From: Rhizobium lentis
GTDB taxonomy: Bacteria; Pseudomonadota; Alphaproteobacteria; Rhizobiales; Rhizobiaceae
Direction: 5' to 3'
Assembly: GCF_017352135.1 (NCBI RefSeq)
Contig: NZ_CP071454.1
Location: 2,877,001-2,941,000 of the forward strand
Length of the DNA stretch: 64,000 bases
Position numbers and translations under genes: made by a program
Notes under the pieces: model-generated
Databases searched by the model: none
What the model saw: only the letters and a program-made list of their open reading frames with translations
Told to the model about the DNA's origin: nothing
In this document: piece after piece, positions 1 through 6,114 of the stretch
Numbering within the stretch: position 1 is the stretch's first letter
Layout: each line of letters begins with the position of its first letter

Positions 1-2
1 TC

Positions 3-1676
3 CGCCGCCGGCTGTTTCCCAAGGTCAAGGTCACCATTCTCGAGCCGGTGAAGCTGGAGGTGGAGCCGGAGCTGAAAGGCCGCAAGCGCCGCACGGCGGC
101 GGGTGCCGCCCTCTACCAGGTGATGTCGAACCTGCTGTTCCGCACCGCCGATACCTCGTCCACCGTGTTCGACCGCGTCGTTCAGGCCGGCCGCGAATTC
201 GGCATGGGCAAGCTCGCCGTCGAGGATCCGGTCAGCGGCCGGCTGACCTATGGCAAGCTCTTGACGGGTGCCGCCGTGCTCGGCGCCAAGTTCCGCGCCC
301 GCTTCCCGGAACAGAACCTCGGCGTCATGCTGCCGAATGCCAATGGCGCCGCCGCCACCCTTCTCGCCGTCATGTCGGCGGGCAAGGTGCCGGCGATGCT
401 GAACTTCACCGCCGGTGCGGCCAACATCCTCTCCGCCTGCAAGGCGGCGGAGGTCAAACATGTGCTGACCTCGCGCGCCTTCGTCGCCCAGGCCAAGCTC
501 GGCTCCGTCGTCGAGGAGCTGGAAAAGCAGCTGACCATCGTCTGGCTCGATGATTTGAGAGCCGAGATCGGCCTCAAGGACAAGATCCTCGGCTATCTGA
601 GCAAGGCGCGGCCGCTCACCAAGCGCCGGTCGGACGATCCGGCCGTCATCCTCTTTACCTCAGGCTCGGAAGGCACGCCGAAGGGCGTGGTGCTGACCCA
701 TCGCAACATCCTGTCGAACGCCGCCCAGGCCGCCGCCCGCATCGATTTCCACAGCGGCGACAAGGTGTTCAACATCCTGCCGGTCTTCCATTCCTTCGGG
801 CTGACGGCCGGCACGGTGCTGCCGCTGATCTCGGGCGTGCCGGTCTATTTCTATCCCTCGCCGCTGCATTACCGCATCGTGCCGGAGCTGATCTATGCCT
901 CCAACGCCACGATCATCTTCGGCACCGACACCTTCCTCAACGGCTATGCCAGGACGGCGCACCCTTACGATTTCCGCTCGATCCGCTACATCTTCTCCGG
1001 CGCCGAGCCGGTGAAGGCTTCGACCCGCCACACCTATATGGAAAAATTCGGCCTGCGCATCCTTGAGGGCTACGGCGTCACCGAGACGGCGCCCGTAATC
1101 GCCATCAACACGCCGATGTACAACCGCTCTGGCACGGTCGGCAAAATCCTGCCGGGCATGGAATGGAAGCTCGAGCCGGTGCCGGGCATCGACGAGGGTG
1201 GCCGCCTGCATGTGCGCGGCGCCAATGTCATGGCCGGGTATCTGCGCGCCGAAAAGCCCGGCGTGATCGAACCGCTCGCCGATGGCTGGCACGACACGGG
1301 CGACATCGTCAGCATCGACGAGGACGGCTTCGTCAAGATCCGCGGCCGCGCCAAGCGCTTCGCCAAGATCGGCGGCGAAATGATCTCGTTGGCGGCGATC
1401 GAAGCACTCGCCGCCGAGCTCTGGCCGACCGCGCTCTCGGTCGTCTCATCGCTGCCCGACGCCAAGAAGGGCGAGCGCCTGGTGCTCTTGACCGACGCGC
1501 CGACCGCCACCCGCGCCGAATTCCTCGCCTTCGCCAAATCGAAGGGCGCGATGGACATGATGGTCCCGGCCGAGGTCACCATCGGCAAGGTGCCGGTGCT
1601 CGGCTCCGGCAAGGTCGATTTCGTCGCGGCCCGCAAGCTGGCGGAGGGGGCGGTGCAGAAGGAGGAGGCGGCGTAG
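3..1676 (+). CDS. Aas-like acyl-[ACP] ligase / phospholipid acyltransferase, 3' part
   Basis: The reading frame is already open at the window edge and runs to TAG at 1676, so the 5' part is missing. The first visible residues (RRRLFPKVKVTILEP) read like the end of a PlsC acyltransferase domain, followed by an AMP-binding (adenylate-forming) ligase domain. The ATP-binding P-loop LFTSGSEGTPKGV lies at about 651-690, the GYGVTET motif at about 1069-1089, and the D-TGD and GRAKRFAKIGGE motifs at about 1290-1380. Known full-length relatives in rhizobia are MFS-PlsC-ligase fusions that would recycle lysophospholipids with acyl-ACP at the inner membrane; the MFS and PlsC parts are outside this window. 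A GTG at 48 is only an internal codon, not a convincing start. Family call is firm, substrate is inferred. Confidence 0.85.
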   Translation, partial: RRRLFPKVKVTILEPVKLEVEPELKGRKRRTAAGAALYQVMSNLLFRTADTSSTVFDRVVQAGREFGMGKLAVEDPVSGRLTYGKLLTGAAVLGAKFRARFPEQNLGVMLPNANGAAATLLAVMSAGKVPAMLNFTAGAANILSACKAAEVKHVLTSRAFVAQAKLGSVVEELEKQLTIVWLDDLRAEIGLKDKILGYLSKARPLTKRRSDDPAVILFTSGSEGTPKGVVLTHRNILSNAAQAAARIDFHSGDKVFNILPVFHSFGLTAGTVLPLISGVPVYFYPSPLHYRIVPELIYASNATIIFGTDTFLNGYARTAHPYDFRSIRYIFSGAEPVKASTRHTYMEKFGLRILEGYGVTETAPVIAINTPMYNRSGTVGKILPGMEWKLEPVPGIDEGGRLHVRGANVMAGYLRAEKPGVIEPLADGWHDTGDIVSIDEDGFVKIRGRAKRFAKIGGEMISLAAIEALAAELWPTALSVVSSLPDAKKGERLVLLTDAPTATRAEFLAFAKSKGAMDMMVPAEVTIGKVPVLGSGKVDFVAARKLAEGAVQKEEAA

Positions 1677-1720
1677 GCGTTGGGCGGGGAGGGCTGTTGT
1701 GCACGGCACCACCTCTCCTC

Positions 1721-1832
1721 CGTCATCCCAGGGCTTGACCCTGGGATCCATTGAACAGCAATGGCCCCCACCGCAGAGAAATTGAAGCCGCGTGCTTGGC
1801 TGTGGATCCCAGGGTCAAGCCCTGGGATGACG
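1721..1832. repeat. Palindromic repeat pair 1 (forward 1721-1750, inverted 1803-1832)
   Basis: A 30-bp unit with arms TCCCAGGG and CCCTGGGA around a 5-nt centre, followed 52 bp later by the same unit inverted. The DNA after the inverted copy (GGTTGGCGTTCTCGCC and a following CGTCGGCGCAGC) recurs after other copies, so the element is longer than the hairpin. Confidence 0.9.
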
Positions 1833-2020
1833 GAGAGTGGGGTTGGCGTTCTCGCCAAACGCTCCGTCGGCGCAGCCTATAATGCCCGCATCTGCCGTCG
1901 CTTCATCGCCGCTGCTGGCGATGCTCCTCGGCACGACCTCTCGCCCGCGCCGGAGCACTCATGCATCCCAGCACGACCTCTCGTCCGCTTTGGCGTCTGC
2001 GTCCGGCACCACCTCTCCTC

Positions 2021-2144
2021 CGTCATCCCAGGGCTTGACCCTGGGATCCATGCGGCTGGCACTGAACAGCAATGGCCCCCACCGCAGAGAAATTTGAAGC
2101 CGCGTGCTTGGCTGTGGATCCCAGGGTCAAGCCCTGGGATGACG
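2021..2144. repeat. Palindromic repeat pair 2 (forward 2021-2050, inverted 2115-2144)
   Basis: Same 30-bp palindrome, forward then inverted, 64 bp apart. The interior is nearly identical to that of pair 1 (CAATGGCCCCCACCGCAGAG shared), showing that the pair and its interior spread as one unit. Confidence 0.9.
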
Positions 2145-2261
2145 GAGTGTGTGGTTGGCGTTCTCGCCACACGCACCGCCGGTGCAGCTTTGAGAGACGC
2201 CGCTTTTGTTGAAGCTCCATCGCGCCTGCGGAGCCGATTTGCCGCGCAACCACCTCTCCTC

Positions 2262-2389
2262 CGTCATCCCAGGGCTTGACCCTGGGATCCATAGTGCTGG
2301 CACGACGTGAATTGATGGAGGCCGTCTGCGGGAAATTATTCAAGCCTCGTGCGTGGCTTTGGATACCAGGGTCAACCCCTGGGATGACG
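2262..2389. repeat. Palindromic repeat pair 3 (forward 2262-2291, inverted 2360-2389)
   Basis: Forward copy is perfect; the inverted copy carries two changes (GGATACC and CAACCCC) that weaken the stem. Spacing is 68 bp. This pair is the first member of a 276-bp tandem duplication. Confidence 0.9.
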
Positions 2390-2537
2390 GAGTGTGTGGT
2401 TGGCGTTCTCGCCACACGCACCGCCGGTGCAGCCTATAATGCCCGCATCTGCCGTCGCTTCATCGCCGCTGCTGGCGATGCTCCTCGGCACGACCTCTCG
2501 TCCGCGCCGGCTTGTGCGTCCGGCACCACCTCTCCTC

Positions 2538-2665
2538 CGTCATCCCAGGGCTTGACCCTGGGATCCATAGTGCTGGCACTACGTGAATTGATGGAGGCCG
2601 TCTGCGGGAAATTATTCAAGCCTCGTGCGTGGCTTTGGATACCAGGGTCAAGCCCTGGGATGACG
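2538..2665. repeat. Palindromic repeat pair 4 (forward 2538-2567, inverted 2636-2665)
   Basis: Near-exact copy of pair 3 displaced by 276 bp, with the same interior and the same GGATACC change in its inverted copy. It therefore arose by local duplication and not by independent insertion. Confidence 0.9.
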
Positions 2666-2894
2666 GAGTGTGTGGTTGGCGTTCTTGCCGCGACGCACCG
2701 CCGGTGCAGCTTGAGAGCCCGCTTGTGGGATGTCGCTTTTGCCGAGGCTTGTGCGGCGGCGCTTTTGCCGAAGCTTCCTCACCGCTGCTGAGCCGATGTG
2801 TCCCGGCACCACCTCGCTTCCGCGAAGGCGGACCCATGCGTCCAGCACCCCTCTCGTCCGCGTCGGCGTGTGCGTCCGGGCACCACCTCCCCTC

Positions 2895-3024
2895 CGTCAT
2901 CCCAGGGCTTGACCCTGGGATCCATGCGGCTGGCGCTGCGTGAACAGAGATGGCAGCCGAAGCTGGGAAATTATTGAAGCCGCGTGCCTGGCTGTGGATC
3001 CCAGGGTCAGGCCCTGGGATGACG
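2895..3024. repeat. Palindromic repeat pair 5 (forward 2895-2924, inverted 2995-3024)
   Basis: Forward and inverted units 70 bp apart; the inverted copy has one substitution in its centre (GGTCAGGCC). It is preceded by the CACCACCTCCCCTC flank seen before the other forward copies. Confidence 0.9.
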
Positions 3025-3140
3025 GAGTGTGTGGTTGGCGCTCTCGCCAAATGCACCGCCGGTGCAGCTTGTGGGATGTCGCTTTTGTTGAAGCTCCATC
3101 GCGCCTGCGGAGCCGATTTGCCGCGCAATCACCTCTCCTC

Positions 3141-3537
3141 CGTCATCCCAGGGCTTGACCCTGGGATCCATGCCCAGCGCACCACAGAAGACGCAGACGG
3201 CATTACCACAGCGTAAGATAGAGATCGCCCCACTCGGGATTCATCGCCTCGACCAGGTCGATCTTCCATTGCCGGTTCCACCGTTTCAATGACTTCTCGC
3301 GCTGGATCGCGGTGCCGATGTCCCAATGCTCCTCGTACCAGACGAGGCGGGTGCAGCCATATTTCCAGGCAAAGCCCGGCGTCAGCCCCTCGCGATGTTC
3401 ATAGATGCGGCGCTCCAGATCGGATGTCACGCCGATATAGAGGGTACCGTTTTTCTGATTGGTGATGATGTAAACATAGCCTGCCATGTGGGCAGAGTGC
3501 TTGCTCGTGGATCCCAGGGTCAAGCCCTGGGATGACG
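3141..3537. repeat. Palindromic repeat pair 6 enclosing a GIY-YIG gene (forward 3141-3170, inverted 3508-3537)
   Basis: The same forward and inverted units as in the neighbouring pairs, but 337 bp apart in place of 52-70 bp. The extra DNA is almost exactly one small GIY-YIG nuclease gene (3203-3487, minus). The element looks like a filled version of the short pairs. Confidence 0.85.
3203..3487 (-). CDS. GIY-YIG family endonuclease (UPF0213-like), inside a repeat pair
   Basis: A 94-residue single-domain protein. It shows the GIY-YIG pair as YVYI (residues 4-7) and LYIGVTS, then the helix with RR in DLERRIYEH, and the typical C-terminal block IQREKSLKRWNRQWK and NPEWGDLY with the acidic metal ligand. 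Known family members are small stand-alone nuclease-like proteins whose substrates are mostly unproven. The ATG at 3487 (MAGYVYI) is chosen because it matches the family start; the frame is open 12 codons further upstream into the repeat. The gene is bracketed by forward and inverted copies of the local palindrome with no other gene in the pair, so it may act on, or spread with, these repeats. That role is inference. Confidence 0.85.
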   Translation of the reverse strand: MAGYVYIITNQKNGTLYIGVTSDLERRIYEHREGLTPGFAWKYGCTRLVWYEEHWDIGTAIQREKSLKRWNRQWKIDLVEAMNPEWGDLYLTLW

Positions 3538-3769
3538 GAAGGTGGGGGTGGCGTTCTCTTCATATGCACCGCTGGCGCAGCTTGAGGGCCGGCGCAGCTT
3601 GTGGGATGTCGCTTTCGCCGAGGCTTGTGCGGCGCCGCTTTTGCCGAAGCACTCACCGCTGCTGAGCCGATGCGTCGCGGCGCCACCTTGCTTTCGCGCC
3701 GGCTTATGCGTCCCGCACCACCTCTGCTGCGCGCCGGCGGGCTTCTGCGTCCCGGCACCATCTCTCCTC

Positions 3770-3896
3770 CGTCATCCCAGGGCTTGACCCTGGGATCCAT
3801 GCGGCTGGCGCGTGTGGAGTGATGGAGTGCAGGTGCAGGAAATTATCTAAGCCGCTCGCGTGGTTGTGGATCCCAGGGTCAAGCCCTGGGATGACG
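3770..3896. repeat. Palindromic repeat pair 7 (forward 3770-3799, inverted 3867-3896)
   Basis: Perfect forward and inverted units 67 bp apart, just downstream (3' side) of the MFS gene. The flank at 3598-3650 duplicates 2725-2776. Confidence 0.9.
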
Positions 3897-4002
3897 GAGT
3901 GTGGGGTGGCCTTTGTTGCCAGACGCACCGCCGGCACAGCTTGACGCCCTGGAATGACGCAGGGGGGTGGTGCCGGACGCAAAAGCCCGCAGCCGCAGCG
4001 GT

Positions 4003-5193
4003 TCAACTCGCCGCAGCCGCCGGCTTCCTCAGCCCGAGACCCAGAACGAGCGGCACGGCGAGCGCATAGACGGCGACGACCGAGAGCCAGATGGCGCCCG
4101 GCCATTCCCTTCGGACGAGGAAATAGAGGCTGGAAAAGCCAAGCGGCGCGGCGATCGAGGCGAGGCTGACGGCCGAGGCGAGCACGCCCTGGAACTGGCC
4201 TTGCCTGGATACGTCCACCTGCCGGGTCGCCAGCGACTGCAGCGCCGGCACGCCGATGCCGCCGAGGGTGAAGACCGGCATGATCGCGAAGATCATCCAG
4301 CTCCGGTCGGCAAAGGCCATGACGGTAAGCGCGATCGAGACGCCGGCGATGCCGGTCAGGATCGCGCCGCGTTCGCCGAGCAGCCGGACGGCCGGTCCCG
4401 GCAGCAAGGCCTGGGCCAGCGTCTGGCAGAGGCCGAAGGCGCCGAGCGACAGGCCGATCGCAAGCCCGTTCCAGTGGAAGGCGTCGCTGCCCCACAGCGC
4501 CCAGCAGGTGCCGTAGGCCTCGCCGGTGGCGCTGAACAGGAAGAAGAGGACGATGACGGGCAGCAGGCTCTTGACCTCCAGCACAGACCTCAGCGGCTTC
4601 AGCGGATTGAGCGCGGCAAGGTCGATCCTCTCGCGCCTGCCTGGCCGCGATTCCGGCAGGACGAAGAGGGCGAGCAGCAGGTTGGCGCCGTTGAGTGCGG
4701 CGGCTGCGATGAAGGGCAGCCGCAGCCAGTGATCGCCGAGCACGCCGCCGAGAACCGGGCCGATGATGAAGCCGAGGCCGAACATGGCGTTCAACAGGCC
4801 GAAGCGGCGGGCGCGTTTCTCCTCCGGCGAGATGTCGGTGATATAGGCCGTGGCAACGGAGACGTTGGCGCTCGTCAGCCCGGCGATCGCCCGGCCGATG
4901 AACAGCAGCGGCAGGTTGGGCGCGAGCGCGAGGAACAGGTAGTTGACGGCTGCACCGGCAAGCGAAATCAGCAGCACCGGCCGGCGGCCGAGCCGGTCGC
5001 TCAGCGCCCCGAGCACCGGCGCGAAGATGAACTGCATGACAGCGTAAAGCGCGGTCAGCGTGCCGATAGTGGGCGCGACGTTGTCGGCATGGGTGATCTC
5101 CTGCAAGAGCTGCGGCAGGATCGGAAAGATGAGGCCGATGCCAACGGCATCGAGGACGATGGCGGTGAAGATGACGATGAGGGATCTGGTCAT
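4003..5193 (-). CDS. TetA-type MFS drug efflux transporter
   Basis: A 396-residue integral membrane protein with the hydrophobicity pattern of 12 transmembrane helices. Helix 1 contains AIVLDAVGIGLIFPILP, and MFS motif A reads GALSDRLGRRPVLL in the loop between helices 2 and 3; the motif-C-like stretch is FGLGFIIGPVLGG. This places it in the DHA1 TCR/Tet proton-antiport family that exports drugs; the substrate cannot be read from sequence. ATG at 5193 (MTRSL) fits the family N-terminus better than the codon at 5205. It is a single gene, flanked downstream by repeat pair 7. A decayed second copy lies at about 5838-6015. Confidence 0.85.
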   Translation of the reverse strand: MTRSLIVIFTAIVLDAVGIGLIFPILPQLLQEITHADNVAPTIGTLTALYAVMQFIFAPVLGALSDRLGRRPVLLISLAGAAVNYLFLALAPNLPLLFIGRAIAGLTSANVSVATAYITDISPEEKRARRFGLLNAMFGLGFIIGPVLGGVLGDHWLRLPFIAAAALNGANLLLALFVLPESRPGRRERIDLAALNPLKPLRSVLEVKSLLPVIVLFFLFSATGEAYGTCWALWGSDAFHWNGLAIGLSLGAFGLCQTLAQALLPGPAVRLLGERGAILTGIAGVSIALTVMAFADRSWMIFAIMPVFTLGGIGVPALQSLATRQVDVSRQGQFQGVLASAVSLASIAAPLGFSSLYFLVRREWPGAIWLSVVAVYALAVPLVLGLGLRKPAAAAS

Positions 5194-5642
5194 GGCGCGT
5201 TCCACGGTCGACGCAAGCCGGGAGGCTCGCCAGCGCTTCCCTGATTTCGTTCAAATCACGGAATTGCGTCGCGACGCCGAGGGCTCACGATGAGGCCTGA
5301 TCTCGTCAGGCACTGGTTTCAGGGAGTGCTGGCCGAACCATGGCTGATGCGCATGGAGGGCGTGTGCTCGACCGCCTGGACGACCCATTCGTCCACCTGT
5401 TTACTCCGCCACTGAGCGGATCAAGGGAGGCAGTCGCTTTTCGCGACGGCAAAGACATACGCCGGATGGTTGCGTGCGGCAAGTCTGTTTTTGTGCGGGG
5501 ATGGTTGCGGCTGTGATGCTTTGTGGCGCCGCGCTCACGGTTCGCTTCTCGCCCTGACGAGGCTTTTGGTCCCCGGCACTACCTCTCCTCCTCCATCCCG
5601 GGCACCACCTCCCCTCCGTCATCCCGGGCACCACCTCTCCTC
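5194..5642. other. Intergenic stretch with broken repeat copies
   Basis: No convincing gene is seen. At about 5575-5640 the phrase CACCACCTCTCCTCC followed by the start of the palindrome (ATCCCGGGC) occurs three times in tandem with the second arm missing, that is, truncated forward repeat units in front of the complete copy at 5643. Confidence 0.5.
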
Positions 5643-5766
5643 CGTCATCCCAGGGCTTGACCCTGGGATCCATGCGGCTGGCACTGCAGAAGAGCGATGA
5701 TCTGAAGGGGAACAATTGAAGCCGCGCGCCTGGCTGTGGATCCCAGGGTCAAGCCCTGGGATGACG
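5643..5766. repeat. Palindromic repeat pair 8 (forward 5643-5672, inverted 5737-5766)
   Basis: Perfect forward and inverted units 64 bp apart, with the same CTGGCTGTGGATCC-type interior as pairs 1, 2 and 5. It sits in front of the MFS gene remnant, just as pair 7 sits in front of the intact MFS gene. Confidence 0.9.
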
Positions 5767-5837
5767 GAATGTGGGGTGGCGTTCTCGCCAAACGCGCCGA
5801 TGACCGGCTCCCGGACGAATCCGGGCGGCGCCAGGCC

Positions 5838-6015
5838 TGCCGCAGCGGTTCAGCTCGCCGGCGCCCGCTCCGGCGTCGTCATCCGAGACCCGGAGCGAGC
5901 GGCACGGTGAGCGCATAGAACATCGCGTTGAACAGGCCGAAGCGGCGCGCGCGTTTCGCCTCCGGCGAGATGTCGGTGATCTTGGCGGTGGCTACCGAAA
6001 CGTTGGCCCCCGATG
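5838..6015 (-). pseudogene. Internally deleted remnant of a second TetA-type MFS gene
   Basis: About 5838-5920 matches the 3' end of the intact MFS gene (4003-4070: GCAGCGGTTCA-CTCGCC, CGAGACCC, GAGCGGCACGG, GAGCGCATAGA). From about 5920 the match jumps to the middle of the same gene (4780-4875: AACAGGCCGAAGCGGCG, GGCGAGATGTCGGTGAT, GAAACGTTGG) and ends near 6015. About 710 bp are missing at the junction, next to the shared word GAACAT, and the whole 5' half of the gene is absent. The order and orientation are those of the intact gene. Confidence 0.8.
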
Positions 6016-6114
6016 ACGCGTTTCGCCTGTCGTTCGGCGCAGATGAGGTTGTCTTGCCGGAACACTCACTTCACCATGAAGGCAACTTCAGCTCCGGAAA
6101 CAGACAGGCAGGCA

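Noticed and set aside
1720..3200. Open frames of 60-170 codons containing VIPGLDPGIH, DPRVKPWDDG and IPGSSPGMTE
   Set aside because: These peptides are translations of the palindromic repeat in several frames on both strands; they have no start signals and no other content.
1720..3900. Possible CRISPR array
   Set aside because: The repeats alternate in orientation, spacing varies from 52 to more than 300 bp, interiors are themselves repeated, and there are no cas genes.
3704..5254. Frames of 425-516 codons around the MFS pump
   Set aside because: They are alternative frames of the pump gene; only the 4003-5193 frame gives membrane helices and MFS motifs.
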